A DNA stretch of 64,000 bases from Candidatus Heimdallarchaeota archaeon (GTDB lineage Archaea > Asgardarchaeota > Heimdallarchaeia > JABLTI01). The notes under the pieces were generated by a model. That model ran no database searches, was not told the origin of the DNA, and saw only the letters and a program-made list of their open reading frames with translations. The DNA lies in the NCBI GenBank assembly GCA_019058275.1, contig JAHLVW010000015.1, forward strand, positions 1 to 64,000, in the 5' to 3' direction. Position 1 is the stretch's first letter, and each line of letters opens with the position of its first letter. The position numbers were made by a program, and so were the translations under genes. Below are positions 1 to 9,858 of the stretch, piece after piece.

Positions 1-33
1 GACATATATTGAATAAACAGGAGATAATATTGT

Positions 34-891
34 ATGAGAAGAAAAAAAGAAGATTTATGTTCAGAATTAGAAAAAAAAGCAAATATTGCATTCTATGAAA
101 TGACAGATGGTACAAAAATCAGAGTATTGGAATTTGATTTTGCTAAAAATCCAAACAAATATACCTTACTTTTTATACCAGGTTTTGCAACTGTTTTTCA
201 AAGTTGGCAAGAAGTTCTGGAACCGCTCTCTAAGGAATTTAGAATCCTATACTTTGAATCAAGAGAAAAAAATTCAAGCATTATGCCTACTAGAAAAATA
301 GAACGTAATATCAATTTACATAAAATGGCTTATGATATAAAGGAAACATTTGAGCAAATGGGATTAAAGGATCAAAATTACATAACAGTGTGCAGTTCTA
401 CAGGAGGAACTATTGAAATAGAAGCACTTAGTGAAAAATGGATTAGTCCGAATGGAGCTGTAATGGTAGGTCCTACTGTAGAGTATCATTTAAGCTTAAT
501 TGCACCACTTCTTGTTTCAATAGTACCAAAATTCGTTAAAAATCTCTTTACACCCATTTTTAGATGGTATATTGGTAAAATCTACGTTGACAAAAAGGAA
601 CACCCAGAACAATATGCTAAATATGTACGTGCAGGAGAAGAGATAAAACTAAGAAAGGTAAGGAAAATCCTTTGGCAGATGACGAAATACAAATGCTGGG
701 ATATGTTGCCAAAAATAGGGACAAAATGCTTGCTAGTAGGAGCTTCTTCTGATAAAATGCATGCAACAGAAGAAACTAAGAAAACACATGAGTTAATACC
801 AAACTCAGCATTCATTGATTTAGGAAGTAACAAAGCAACTCATTCGCAACCATTAGTTGATGCTATAAAATCATTTACTGAAAATTTATAG
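34..891 (+). CDS. alpha/beta-fold hydrolase
   Basis: A 285-residue protein that looks like an alpha/beta hydrolase. The strand-turn segment LLFIPGF (about residues 45-51) is typical of the oxyanion-hole region. CSSTGG (about 121-126) fits a nucleophile elbow with a central serine. A late histidine in ATHSQP could complete the triad. There is no signal peptide, so it should be cytoplasmic. The ATG follows a good Shine-Dalgarno (AGGAGAT). It stands alone and converges on the next gene. The substrate cannot be told from sequence; esterase, lipase-like or acyltransferase roles are all possible. Confidence 0.75.
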   Translation: MRRKKEDLCSELEKKANIAFYEMTDGTKIRVLEFDFAKNPNKYTLLFIPGFATVFQSWQEVLEPLSKEFRILYFESREKNSSIMPTRKIERNINLHKMAYDIKETFEQMGLKDQNYITVCSSTGGTIEIEALSEKWISPNGAVMVGPTVEYHLSLIAPLLVSIVPKFVKNLFTPIFRWYIGKIYVDKKEHPEQYAKYVRAGEEIKLRKVRKILWQMTKYKCWDMLPKIGTKCLLVGASSDKMHATEETKKTHELIPNSAFIDLGSNKATHSQPLVDAIKSFTENL

Positions 892-907
892 AAAAATAAA
901 AGAAAGA

Positions 908-934
908 GGAAAAAGTACATGGTGTTACTTTTCC
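908..934. terminator. hairpin between convergent genes
   Basis: GGAAAAAGTA pairs with TACTTTTCC around an 8-base loop, just after the hydrolase stop and before the stop of the converging minus-strand gene. It probably serves as a bidirectional transcription end. It was found by eye and not folded. Confidence 0.4.
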
Positions 935-946
935 GATTCATTTTGA

Positions 947-1639
947 TTAGAAGTCATCCTCAACTGAAGCTGGTTTTCTACATCCTGTAGCTATAGATGA
1001 AAACTCAGTAATTTTCCATTGACCATCTTTATTTCTAGCCAAAGATACTGGTGTTGGAAAGTCTTTACCACCACTTTGGATAACAACATTTGCATACTTA
1101 TCATCTACTTCTGATGCAATCAAACCCATGACCAATTTCTTTTCATTAAACTTGTAATCTTCTTTGTAGTTAGCTCCTAGGTATGATTTTGAAATATTAG
1201 GATCTTCGCTCATATGATTAAGCAACCTAAGATTTGTAGGTCCTAATTTAAGTCCAGATGGTGAACTTGAATCTTTTATGTTATGTTTCTTAGATAAGAT
1301 AATAGTAACCATTGAACCACCGATTTCCTTATCTTTAGAATAGTGAAGAGCAGCTATTAAGAAATGAAAAACAGATTGTACAGGATCCTTAGCTTTCTTT
1401 CCCCAGCTTGCTTTAAATTTATTAAAATCGGTAATAATTTCTCCTGATATCTTCTTAGATACCTTCATACCTTTCATAGCAGCAGCTCTTGCGTCAACAC
1501 TTTCATCAATTTGATGTTGTGCTTGACTTCTTGCTTTACTTACTAGACGATCTGTTTGCCTTTCAGCTTCATCATCAACAGCATCGCCAGCTACTCGTTT
1601 TACAGCTCTTCTGGCTTTCCTACGAAGTTTGTCAAACAT
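947..1639 (-). CDS. conserved hypothetical protein, DUF6935-like
   Basis: About 230 residues from the chosen start MFDKLRRK; an upstream in-frame start would add 20 residues. The N-terminus is highly charged (Lys/Arg then Asp/Glu/Gln, residues 1-60) and probably helical. It is followed by a compact domain with the segments DPVQSVFHFLIAAL, SYLGANYKEDY and GQWKITEFSSI. That pattern recalls the DUF6935 family, but this is from memory and unverified. No catalytic residues, signal or membrane segment are evident. Function unknown. Confidence 0.6.
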   Translation of the reverse strand: MFDKLRRKARRAVKRVAGDAVDDEAERQTDRLVSKARSQAQHQIDESVDARAAAMKGMKVSKKISGEIITDFNKFKASWGKKAKDPVQSVFHFLIAALHYSKDKEIGGSMVTIILSKKHNIKDSSSPSGLKLGPTNLRLLNHMSEDPNISKSYLGANYKEDYKFNEKKLVMGLIASEVDDKYANVVIQSGGKDFPTPVSLARNKDGQWKITEFSSIATGCRKPASVEDDF

Positions 1640-1770
1640 TATAATCACATCATATAAAGTCTCTTTAGAAAACTCAGACCAAGATTTTTCTAAGAGCACA
1701 ACTTATAGCTCTGTTTTATCGACTATCAAATAATACTTTTTCGATTATAGAAACTTTAGTGGATTCAAGT

Positions 1771-3318
1771 TTATTTGATATTTGTTAGTTTTCCATAGAG
1801 ATTTCCTTTCTTTATTGTCTCGTATAAAGAGCTGTAGATCTCAAAATACTGGTCATAGATTTTGACATTTTCAGGAATTGGCTTCTTTTTATCCTCAATA
1901 ATTACCATTTGTTGAGCTGCTGCATCAATATCTTTGTAAACACCAGCACCAACTCCGGCAAGTATAGCTGCACCCAGTGCAGTAGCTTCTTCGACTTGTC
2001 CTTTAATTACAGGCATTTTACAAATATCAGCTTCTATTTGATTCCAAGTTGAATTTCTAGACGCTCCACCAGTTATTCTTAACTCATTTAATTTCACGCC
2101 AAGTTCGCGAAAAACATGTAGATTTGTTCTTATCTCATAACAAGTTGCTTCCATAATGGCCCTTATTAGATGATTTCTTGTATGTCCCAAACCCAATCCA
2201 AAGATTAATCCTCTAGCATTAGGATTCCAATGTGGAGCCCCTGCACCAACAAAGTGAGGTAAAACCATGACACCTTCTGAACCGGGTTTTATTGATTCAG
2301 CTTGCATTCCTAAAAGATCGTATGAGTCTAATTTTAGATTCTGTGCTATGCTTTTTTCTGCTGATGAGAAATTGTCTCTAAACCATCTTAAAATTGAACC
2401 AGTTGTAAAAATACTAGCTTCATAAACATATTTTCCAGGGATTGCATGACAGCTACAAAGAACTCTACGTTTTTTATCTCGTAGACTATTTTCTAAGAAT
2501 GCTAATAGAAATGTTCCAGTTCCCGTTGTTGCTTTTACTCTCCCTTTTCTTGTTACTCCTACACCAATTGCTGCGCATTGTTGATCTCCACCTCCTGCGA
2601 CTATTAGTAAACCCTCAGGAAGATTAGTTTCCTTGGCAGCACTTTTAGTTAATCCACCTATTTTCTTACCAGATGGCAATGGTGTTGGCAGTTTTTCTTT
2701 AGGTATATCTAAAGCATTTAGGATTTTATTTGACCATGATAAGTTGTTTAGGTCAAATAACATTGTTCTTGATGCATTACTAAAATCAGTAACATATTCA
2801 TCAGTAAATTTCATTTGAATGAAATCATGAACGAGCATAAATTTATGAGCCTTATCAAATGCCTTTTTCCAATTCTTTTTCATCCAAAGAATCTTTGAGC
2901 TTGAGAAGTATGGATCAACAGTTAAACCTGTGAGCTCGTATATTTTGCTACTGCCTATTTTCTCTTTTATATCATTACATTCTTGGATTGTTCTTCTATC
3001 TTGCCAAACAATTGCTTTAGATAACGGGTTCCCATCTTCATTTACTGGAACAATCGTTTCTCTTTGATTAGTAACACTTAAACTGACAATATTTGATGTT
3101 TTTACTTTTGATTTCTTTAGAACAGTATTTATTGTAGTTTTTGTAACTAACCACCAATCATCAGCATTTTGCTCTACAAAGGTAGGAGAAGGATATAGGC
3201 ATTCATATTCTTGATATGATGATGCAATTATCTGTCCCTCGAGATCAAAAATGATTGATCTGCCACCAGTAGTTCCAACATCTACACTCAGAATATATTG
3301 CTCTTTTTTATCATTCAA
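1771..3318 (-). CDS. glpK: glycerol kinase (FGGY family)
   Basis: ATP-dependent phosphorylation of glycerol to sn-glycerol 3-phosphate, either for catabolism or as a source for lipid backbones. The 515 residues match the usual length. The N-terminal phosphate loop reads DVGTTGGRS. The glycerol-contact motifs TNQRET and GDQQ are present, as are IVWQDRRT, DPYFSSSK, NASRTMLF, TTGTGTF and the C-terminal RITGGASRN. The set favours glycerol kinase over xylulokinase. The start is TTG behind a strong AAAGGAGAT. No glycerol-3-phosphate dehydrogenase or facilitator lies in the window. Confidence 0.88.
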   Translation of the reverse strand: MNDKKEQYILSVDVGTTGGRSIIFDLEGQIIASSYQEYECLYPSPTFVEQNADDWWLVTKTTINTVLKKSKVKTSNIVSLSVTNQRETIVPVNEDGNPLSKAIVWQDRRTIQECNDIKEKIGSSKIYELTGLTVDPYFSSSKILWMKKNWKKAFDKAHKFMLVHDFIQMKFTDEYVTDFSNASRTMLFDLNNLSWSNKILNALDIPKEKLPTPLPSGKKIGGLTKSAAKETNLPEGLLIVAGGGDQQCAAIGVGVTRKGRVKATTGTGTFLLAFLENSLRDKKRRVLCSCHAIPGKYVYEASIFTTGSILRWFRDNFSSAEKSIAQNLKLDSYDLLGMQAESIKPGSEGVMVLPHFVGAGAPHWNPNARGLIFGLGLGHTRNHLIRAIMEATCYEIRTNLHVFRELGVKLNELRITGGASRNSTWNQIEADICKMPVIKGQVEEATALGAAILAGVGAGVYKDIDAAAQQMVIIEDKKKPIPENVKIYDQYFEIYSSLYETIKKGNLYGKLTNIK

Positions 3319-3418
3319 GCTTAAATCTCCTTTAGGTTAAAATAACATTATGACAAGTTACTTTGATAGTAAACATTCAAATTGTTCTTATTAATTTCTT
3401 ATGCTATTTTGCTGTCCT

Positions 3419-4192
3419 TTATTCTTTCTTTGCTATTATAAGGAATCTGTGATTTGTAACATCAAAATAGCCTTTTTCTAGGATTTCATTATGTAGTTCA
3501 AATAACTTGTTTTTGTATTTTTTAATTGTAAAATCAGGAATTTGCCAAGGTATAGCTTTGAGATGAAAGACTATAGCACCAATATCAAAGCAACGCATTA
3601 TTGGAGAACATTCAAGCTTATTTATAATTGTAAATCCAACATCTTCCAATTCTTTCATAGCATAATCTAAATCCCAATGAAGAAATTCTAATTCCTCTGA
3701 ATCAATCTTAGCTCCTAATTTTTGATTCAACTCAAGATCATTTTTTCCCCCAACTTGTTGAGTTATAAAATAACCACTGCTTTTTATAATTCTTAGAAGC
3801 TCTTTAACTGAATAAGATTCATGTCTATTTATCACTAATTCAAATTGTTCATTTCCAAAAGGTAAATTTTCATCTTTATCAGTTTCAACAACAGTTACAC
3901 CCAACGGTTCTAGTTTTTTTCTCGCAATTGGAACATTCGGCTTATATGCTTCAGTAGCAAATGTTTTTTCAGGCAAAGGTTGTAATGTAGATAGGAATTC
4001 GCCTCCGCCAGTTCCCATATCTAATAGGGTTTTAGTTTTTCTTACAAAAGGTAGTATCACACTAGGATAACTCCAAAAGAGAGGTGCTATAACTATCCTG
4101 TCTTTTAGGTGTGAAAAATCCCAGCCAGAAAATGGATGTTTGGCATCTTCGAGATAAATATCAAAGGATTCTTTAGAGGTTATTTTGAACAT
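3419..4192 (-). CDS. class I SAM-dependent methyltransferase
   Basis: A 257-residue Rossmann methyltransferase. LLDMGTGGGEFL (about 57-68) is the SAM-binding motif I. TEAYKPNV provides the acidic residue after strand 2. VINRHESYSVKELLRII resembles the post-motif helix region, and GGYF-type strand residues follow in KSSGYFITQQVGG. The ATG has a GGAGAT ribosome site. The substrate (small molecule, RNA or protein) cannot be assigned. It is divergent from the GIFT-domain gene across a 197-base AT-rich gap. Confidence 0.8.
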   Translation of the reverse strand: MFKITSKESFDIYLEDAKHPFSGWDFSHLKDRIVIAPLFWSYPSVILPFVRKTKTLLDMGTGGGEFLSTLQPLPEKTFATEAYKPNVPIARKKLEPLGVTVVETDKDENLPFGNEQFELVINRHESYSVKELLRIIKSSGYFITQQVGGKNDLELNQKLGAKIDSEELEFLHWDLDYAMKELEDVGFTIINKLECSPIMRCFDIGAIVFHLKAIPWQIPDFTIKKYKNKLFELHNEILEKGYFDVTNHRFLIIAKKE

Positions 4193-4389
4193 GAGATAAT
4201 CTCCAGTTTAATCTTAAATAACTGCTTTTTATGAAAAATCTTCCATAACAAAGTATTTGAATTATGTCTAAGAATAAAATATTAATTATCTAATTCGAAT
4301 AAAATTCTAAATTCCTAAATGTGCTCTTTCCGTAATGTTCAAAAAAACATATGAATTTAAAGTTAAGTACACATTAATAACACAACTGG

Positions 4390-5388
4390 ATGGGAAAAAG
4401 ATTGAAGATATTTTTTGATGAAACACAAAAAGAACGTGGTAAAATAAATACTAATTATTCTATTCTTCGTGATTCACTTAGAAGCGAAGGGTTTGAGGTT
4501 GAAATTTATAATGATTTCCCAATTTCAGAAAAAGCACTGAAATGTGATGTATTTGTTTTTGCATGTCCAGACGGATCTAAACTTGGCAAAAATGAAATTG
4601 ATGCAATTATTAATTTCGTTGAAAGAGGTGGAGGACTATTAGTAATAGGAAATGCTGGAGGTGATCGGGGCTTAAGGACAAATACGAATGAGATTCTGAA
4701 TAGAGTAGGAATAGAAATGCTATCCGATCAAGTTAAAGATGAAGCAAATAATGAGTTTAATATGCCAACTCATCCAGTAATTAAAGATCTTATTGGACAT
4801 CCAATTTGTCAAGGGGTCTCTGAAATCGTAGTTGTTGCTGGTTGCTCTGTAAGAGGATCATCTAAAATGAGGGGTATAGCGAAAACTTCACCAAATGCGG
4901 AACCACCTAATGTACCAGTAGTTGTTGCTGGTGAGCATAAAGGAGGTAGAGTTGTAGCTACTGGTTCATATAGATTATTCTCAAATTATGGTGCAGGGCT
5001 TTCACTTAGAAACAATCGTACATTTGCTATGAATGTTTTTAGATGGTTGTCAAGATCAGATACTGGAAAGGCTCCATCTCCTGCAACTGCAAAAGTAGAT
5101 GCAATTGTTCCACCAAAAAGCAAACCTATAGAAGCAAGTGTAAAACCATCTCCAATTCCACCACCACCAACAACAGCTGTGACACCAAGAACCAGTTCAG
5201 TAGCGACACAAAGACCAACTACTGCTAGCGATCAGAATGTAATACTAGAGATTGAAAGATTACGCTCAGAAATATCTGAAATGAGAGAGATAATTGCTCG
5301 ATTATATTCTGATTCTTTAGGTTACTTACAAGAAATGAAAGAAGAAGTTAGATCCATGCTTGATTATATTAGAACAAAGGAAGGATAA
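4390..5388 (+). CDS. IFT52-like GIFT-domain protein with proline linker and coiled coil
   Basis: A 332-residue protein. Residues about 5-225 form a glutamine-amidotransferase-like fold of the GIFT type known from intraflagellar transport protein IFT52. Shared landmarks are FVERGGGLLVIGNAGG, a TNTNEIL segment followed by GIEMLSD, a later HP, GGRVVATGSYRLFS, and a closing VFRWLSRSD. Residues about 240-280 are a Pro/Thr/Ser-rich linker, and 285-332 are a predicted coiled coil (EIERLRSEISEMREII). There is no amidotransferase catalytic triad. No ribosome site is seen; a TATA-like TTTAAAG about 30 bases upstream suggests a leaderless transcript. Role unknown; scaffolding is a reasonable guess. Confidence 0.72.
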   Translation: MGKRLKIFFDETQKERGKINTNYSILRDSLRSEGFEVEIYNDFPISEKALKCDVFVFACPDGSKLGKNEIDAIINFVERGGGLLVIGNAGGDRGLRTNTNEILNRVGIEMLSDQVKDEANNEFNMPTHPVIKDLIGHPICQGVSEIVVVAGCSVRGSSKMRGIAKTSPNAEPPNVPVVVAGEHKGGRVVATGSYRLFSNYGAGLSLRNNRTFAMNVFRWLSRSDTGKAPSPATAKVDAIVPPKSKPIEASVKPSPIPPPPTTAVTPRTSSVATQRPTTASDQNVILEIERLRSEISEMREIIARLYSDSLGYLQEMKEEVRSMLDYIRTKEG

Positions 5389-5415
5389 TTTCCTTTTCTT
5401 CTTTTTTATTTTAAG
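5376..5415 (+). terminator. hairpin plus T-rich tail
   Basis: AAAGGAA pairs with TTCCTTT across the stop codon of the GIFT-domain gene, followed by a T-rich run. It is a plausible intrinsic-type terminator. Confidence 0.45.
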
Positions 5416-5523
5416 AGGTTTTTTTTATTTATTATTCACACATTTTAGCATAATTAAATTAGGCAAGTTTTATAACTTTAATATGATGTAAGACATTAAA
5501 CCTAACAATCAAGGTGCTGATAT

Positions 5524-7320
5524 ATGAAATATGCTGATTTAGCAGAGATATACAAAAAACTTGATGTAACTACAAAAAGATTGGAAATGATAGAAATTCT
5601 AATCGAGCTTTTTGAACTAACACCAAAAGAAAAGATGCGCTCTGTTATTTATTTAACATCTGGTAAAATTTGTGCGGATTATATTGGTCTTGAACTTGGT
5701 TTTGCTGATAAAATGGTAATAAAAGCCATTGCTAAAGCAGTAGGAAAGCCGGGGAATGATGTAACCAAATTGTTTCATAAAACAGGTGATTTAGGCGAGG
5801 TTGCTGAAACTCTGATTGGGAAGACAGGTCAACAACAACTTGGAGCGTTTTTTGGAGCGAGTGGTTCTGACCAAGAAAGACAATTAACAGTGGATGAGGT
5901 TTGGGAGACTTTACATAAAATTGCTAAAACAGAAGGTAAGGGGTCCTCAACAAAGAAAACTAACTATTTGTTAGGAGTGTTTTCAAAAGCATCTCCATTA
6001 GAAGCGAAGTACATCACTAGAACTGTTTTAACACAACTAAGACTTGGAGTGAAAGACCTTACAATAATCGAAGCACTTTCACGCAAATATGGAGAAGGAA
6101 AGGAATCTCGAGTAATAATTGAACATGCATACAATGTCACAAGTGATATCGGAGAAATAGGTGAAAGATTAGCAAAAGAAGGTATTGAAGCAATAAAAAG
6201 AATTGATATTGTTGTTGGAAGACCCATTCGAATGATGTCAGCTCAAAGGATGGGCACAGCTGAAGAAATCCTTGAGAAACTTGGTGGTAAATGTGCATTG
6301 GAATTCAAATATGATGGAGAAAGAGTTCAAGCTCATGTCAATAAAGATGAAATCACTTTATACTCGAGAAATCTTAATGAAATTACAGATATGTATCCGG
6401 ATGTCAAAGGAGCTCTCAAAAGAAGTTTAAAATCTAAAAAGGCAATTGTGGAAGGCGAAATTACTGCTTGGGATCCAGAGACTGAGCAGTTAAAACCATT
6501 CCAAATCTTGATGTCTAGAAAGCGTAAATATGATATAGATAAAGCAATGGAGAAAATCCCAGTAAAGCTTTTCTTATTTGATATTCTTTACAAAGATGGA
6601 GAGAGTCTTCTGAAAAAATCTTATCCAGAACGTCGTCAAATTCTGGAATCGTTAGTAAACGATGATGACGTTATTGTTCTTTCATCAAGAGAAATAGTAA
6701 ATACAGCAGAAGGATTTGAAGGTTATTTTGAGAAAGCCATTGAAAGTGGCTGTGAAGGGATAATGGCAAAGGACATTCGAAAGGAAACCCAGTATCAAGC
6801 TGGTAATCGAGGATTTCTTTGGATTAAACATAAGTTTGACTACACATCAACCTTTGCTGATAGTTATGATTTTGTTGTCGTTGGAGGATTTTACGGAAAA
6901 GGAAGAAGAAAAGGCACCCTTGGCACACTTCTGATGGCTGCTTTTAATCCAGAAGAAAATCGCTTTGAGACAGTCTGCAAACTTGGTTCTGGTTTTACTG
7001 ATGAAGATTTGGCCAATATCACTGAGGCGTTAATGAGTATTAAATTAGATAAGAAACCAAAAGATGTTGTGTCTAATTTAAATGCAGATGTTTGGGTCAT
7101 TCCATCACTAGTGTATGAAGTGCAAGGTGCTGATTTATCTGCAAGTCCTGTTCATACATGTGCATTAGGGGAAATCAAAAAGGATGCAGGGATTGCTATT
7201 CGATTTCCAAGATTTATTAGGTATAGAGAGGATAAAGGACCCGAAATTGCTACAACAACAAATGAGATTATAGATGCCTATAAGAGACAGAGGTTATTAA
7301 AAAAACAAGATAATACCTAA
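5524..7320 (+). CDS. lig: ATP-dependent DNA ligase
   Basis: Seals nicks in Okazaki fragments and in repair. The 598 residues are the usual archaeal length. The N-terminal DNA-binding domain spans about 1-230. The adenylation motif I KYDGER carries the catalytic lysine at residue 262. Downstream are motifs III (LFLFDILY), IV (CEGIMAKD) and V (WIKHKFDY). A C-terminal OB fold follows, with YEVQGADLSASPVH. The ATG follows GGTG with good spacing, and a TATA-like TTTTATAA lies about 55 bases upstream. No NAD-ligase features are present. Confidence 0.95.
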   Translation: MKYADLAEIYKKLDVTTKRLEMIEILIELFELTPKEKMRSVIYLTSGKICADYIGLELGFADKMVIKAIAKAVGKPGNDVTKLFHKTGDLGEVAETLIGKTGQQQLGAFFGASGSDQERQLTVDEVWETLHKIAKTEGKGSSTKKTNYLLGVFSKASPLEAKYITRTVLTQLRLGVKDLTIIEALSRKYGEGKESRVIIEHAYNVTSDIGEIGERLAKEGIEAIKRIDIVVGRPIRMMSAQRMGTAEEILEKLGGKCALEFKYDGERVQAHVNKDEITLYSRNLNEITDMYPDVKGALKRSLKSKKAIVEGEITAWDPETEQLKPFQILMSRKRKYDIDKAMEKIPVKLFLFDILYKDGESLLKKSYPERRQILESLVNDDDVIVLSSREIVNTAEGFEGYFEKAIESGCEGIMAKDIRKETQYQAGNRGFLWIKHKFDYTSTFADSYDFVVVGGFYGKGRRKGTLGTLLMAAFNPEENRFETVCKLGSGFTDEDLANITEALMSIKLDKKPKDVVSNLNADVWVIPSLVYEVQGADLSASPVHTCALGEIKKDAGIAIRFPRFIRYREDKGPEIATTTNEIIDAYKRQRLLKKQDNT

Positions 7321-7391
7321 ACGAAACTAATTTTAACATGCTTTAGTATTCTAATATAGTTATTTATGTTGTACTAATCGGAGGAACATCA

Positions 7392-8009
7392 TTGCCTGAA
7401 TTGAATCGTGATGAATCGTTAGATTTAGAGAACGATTTGGAAACTAAGCAAACACGTATTGAAGTAGGGGGACATGTAGAGACTTATGATGATATAAGCC
7501 CAAAAAAAGCTCTGAAACAACTACGAAGTATCATCAAAGATTATGAAGATTATCAAACAGTTCCAAATCGAAGAAAAACTGACTTCCAATTCCGTGAATT
7601 CGTGCGAGATTCAATTAATCGAACAAATGATAGAGTAAAAGAAATTCATGCATTACTTATTGAGAAACAGCAGATGTCTACTTGGGCAGTTGCTGAACGT
7701 CTAATTAATGAAGCTGCTTTCTTCGCAAGAGAAGTTGAAAAAGGCGATTATGGTTTCACTACCTTTTTTGATAATCCAAAGTTACTTGAAATGGACATTT
7801 CTCAATTATATCTTATTGATTATGAATTCCTAAATTCACTCAAAACTATGAGAAAAAGAACTGAAGCATTTATGGATATGGTTCGAAGAAATTATTTAGA
7901 AGATATAGATCTTTGGTTTGAAACTCATGATCGTATACTTGGTAGACTTATAAGATTAAATGATGATAGAGCTAAACTAATAGGCTCCTATGAAAGGATT
8001 TCTTACTAA
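7392..8009 (+). CDS. helical protein of unknown function
   Basis: 205 residues, charged and almost entirely helical, with no signal, membrane segment or recognisable motif. The start is TTG with an excellent CGGAGG 7 bases upstream. It lies 71 bases downstream of the DNA ligase on the same strand and may be co-transcribed with it. The pattern of amphipathic helices (RSIIKDYEDY, RLINEAAFFAREVEK) would suit a protein-protein adaptor, but that is only inference. Confidence 0.7.
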   Translation: MPELNRDESLDLENDLETKQTRIEVGGHVETYDDISPKKALKQLRSIIKDYEDYQTVPNRRKTDFQFREFVRDSINRTNDRVKEIHALLIEKQQMSTWAVAERLINEAAFFAREVEKGDYGFTTFFDNPKLLEMDISQLYLIDYEFLNSLKTMRKRTEAFMDMVRRNYLEDIDLWFETHDRILGRLIRLNDDRAKLIGSYERISY

Positions 8010-8032
8010 TCGTATTAGATTCAATATTCAAA

Positions 8033-8347
8033 CTATTTTTCTATTTTATTTCTTATAGTAGTTATATCTGTATTTAGAATTAGAATAGCTTTATCTCGTG
8101 AAGTATGACCTGTAACAATCTGCATCTCAGAGGATGATTTTTCAAGGTATTTTGCTAAGAATTTCAACAGTTCTTTGTTTGCTTTTCCCTTTTCTGGAGG
8201 TGATTTAACACAAACAGTAATTGTGCCAGTTATGGGATCAAATAATAATGCTTGTTTTCGACTATTAGGTTTAACAATTAAATGCAAAATAGTTCCTTTT
8301 TCGGATTCAGTAAGTAGTTTCTTTTGATTCATTATTTGCGACCACAT
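8033..8347 (-). CDS. DUF167 (YggU/UPF0235) family protein
   Basis: 104 residues. LHLIVKPNSRK, VCVKSPPEKGKANKELLKFLAK and VTGHTSRDKAI are the characteristic blocks of the DUF167 alpha/beta family found in all domains. The function is not established for the family. It starts 3 bases after the stop of the upstream membrane-protein gene, so the two form an operon. A second ATG 15 bases inside is an alternative start. Confidence 0.88.
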   Translation of the reverse strand: MWSQIMNQKKLLTESEKGTILHLIVKPNSRKQALLFDPITGTITVCVKSPPEKGKANKELLKFLAKYLEKSSSEMQIVTGHTSRDKAILILNTDITTIRNKIEK

Positions 8348-8350
8348 AAT

Positions 8351-9397
8351 TTACTCTGAAAATTGAATTGCATCGAAATCAACCATCATTTTGTAAGATC
8401 GTTTGAAAATTTTCGTTGCATCTTTTGGTGATGTATGTTTTGGATCCTCTACTTTAGGGGATTTTGACAGAACGAATAGATGCAAATCATCCTCTTCTAC
8501 TAAATGTTGAATTTTCACTATTCTATCTGCATAAGCAATTTCCTTTTTCAATGGTTTCCAATCACTTGGTTTTCTTATACGTAAAAAGCAAACCATAGAT
8601 GGAAATAAGGATCCCATGCTTTCATTCATAAGAATCTGAATTGATAGGGAATCAAATGATTTTGGTGGTTCATCAAAATCAATCATAAACCTCACGTTAT
8701 ATGGTAACATAATCTCATCTTTTAAATCTGGATCAATTATTTGCTGTAATTGAATTGCAGGGGTAGTTGTGAATTCAAGCTCATCTAATTCTTCATGTTT
8801 TGTAAATTGATAGTAAAATAATATCTTCCTTAAAATCTCTGGTTCCCAGCATTCAATTCTGATAACAAACCAAAGTGGTACTAATAAAATGTAAATGTCA
8901 ACTAGAAACAACATAGTTGATAAATAAAAACGACTAGAGAGAGCAATGCTGAGGATATAAATTAAGGTAACACCAAAAAGTGTACCTGCAAATGTCCATC
9001 TACCTTTAGGTTTTGTTAGATCAAAAAATGCAGCATATTTCTTTTGGTTTTTCTTACGCGTATTTATTAAATTGAAATAATCTGATAGTTGCTTCATAGT
9101 TGTATCTGTCCATATTCCTTTTTCTTCTGACAGTTTAGGTTTTTCAGCTATTTTTAACTGCCTTGGGAAAAGCAAAAGTAGAGCTACTATTATGAGAACT
9201 AATCCTAATATAAACGAAACATAAGACACTGCTGTTGTTTCAAAAGGGAATATTCCATTTATTGGTAAAAGGATCTGAAAGAGTAAACCTAGAACTCCAA
9301 ATACAATTCCAGTTGCTAATCTTGGTATTACTGGAAAATTTTTGAATAAAAAGAAATCATCCTTTGAAACAGTAAAAGCTAACAATAATGTCACCAC
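8351..9397 (-). CDS. membrane protein of unknown function
   Basis: 348 residues. Hydrophobic helices fall near 25-48, 58-80, about 140-160 and 165-185. The C-terminal half (about 200-348) is soluble and mixed alpha/beta. The start is GTG, with weak ribosome-binding sequence. No transporter or enzyme motif is visible. It sits between a small membrane protein and DUF167 on the same strand, in a likely three-gene unit. Confidence 0.65.
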   Translation of the reverse strand: MVTLLLAFTVSKDDFFLFKNFPVIPRLATGIVFGVLGLLFQILLPINGIFPFETTAVSYVSFILGLVLIIVALLLLFPRQLKIAEKPKLSEEKGIWTDTTMKQLSDYFNLINTRKKNQKKYAAFFDLTKPKGRWTFAGTLFGVTLIYILSIALSSRFYLSTMLFLVDIYILLVPLWFVIRIECWEPEILRKILFYYQFTKHEELDELEFTTTPAIQLQQIIDPDLKDEIMLPYNVRFMIDFDEPPKSFDSLSIQILMNESMGSLFPSMVCFLRIRKPSDWKPLKKEIAYADRIVKIQHLVEEDDLHLFVLSKSPKVEDPKHTSPKDATKIFKRSYKMMVDFDAIQFSE

Positions 9398-9450
9398 TTA
9401 CATATATCTTGTAACTAATAATTGCAATTTAATATTTGTTAGGTTTACTT

Positions 9451-9858
9451 TCAATAATCACTTTTGGGTTGTTTTTCAACATTTTTGATTGGAGTATATA
9501 AAAAAATTTTAGTTGTAAAACTTATAGTCCAAAAAAGAATGGCTAACCCAACTAAAAGTGAGATAAACCATAGTTGAATGTCAGTAAAATAATAGATTAA
9601 ACCTGAAACAATACTTGCTGTAATTACTAACGTTAAAATCTCAATTGTTTTGATTTGAATGATGTAGGTCGAAAACCAACCAAAAACCAACCAGATTGCA
9701 AAAACTCCGAACATTGCGTAGATATTTATTTTTAAAAGCGACCAGCCAAGACCAGCAGTTATACTTCCTTCAAGTAGACCTATCCCGAAAGCCTTCGTAA
9801 ATGATTTTAATTTTTCTTGAAATTGCTTCTTCTTATCAAGGGAGTTTTTTTCATTCAT
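9451..9858 (-). CDS. small four-helix membrane protein
   Basis: 135 residues from the ATG chosen here (a GTG 18 bases upstream is an alternative). A basic N-terminus (KNSLDKKKQFQEKLK) is followed by about four hydrophobic helices. A TTTTTAAAC element about 27 bases upstream suits a leaderless start at this ATG. No family recognised. It is divergent from the Rad50-like ATPase gene. Confidence 0.6.
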   Translation of the reverse strand: MNEKNSLDKKKQFQEKLKSFTKAFGIGLLEGSITAGLGWSLLKINIYAMFGVFAIWLVFGWFSTYIIQIKTIEILTLVITASIVSGLIYYFTDIQLWFISLLVGLAILFWTISFTTKIFLYTPIKNVEKQPKSDY

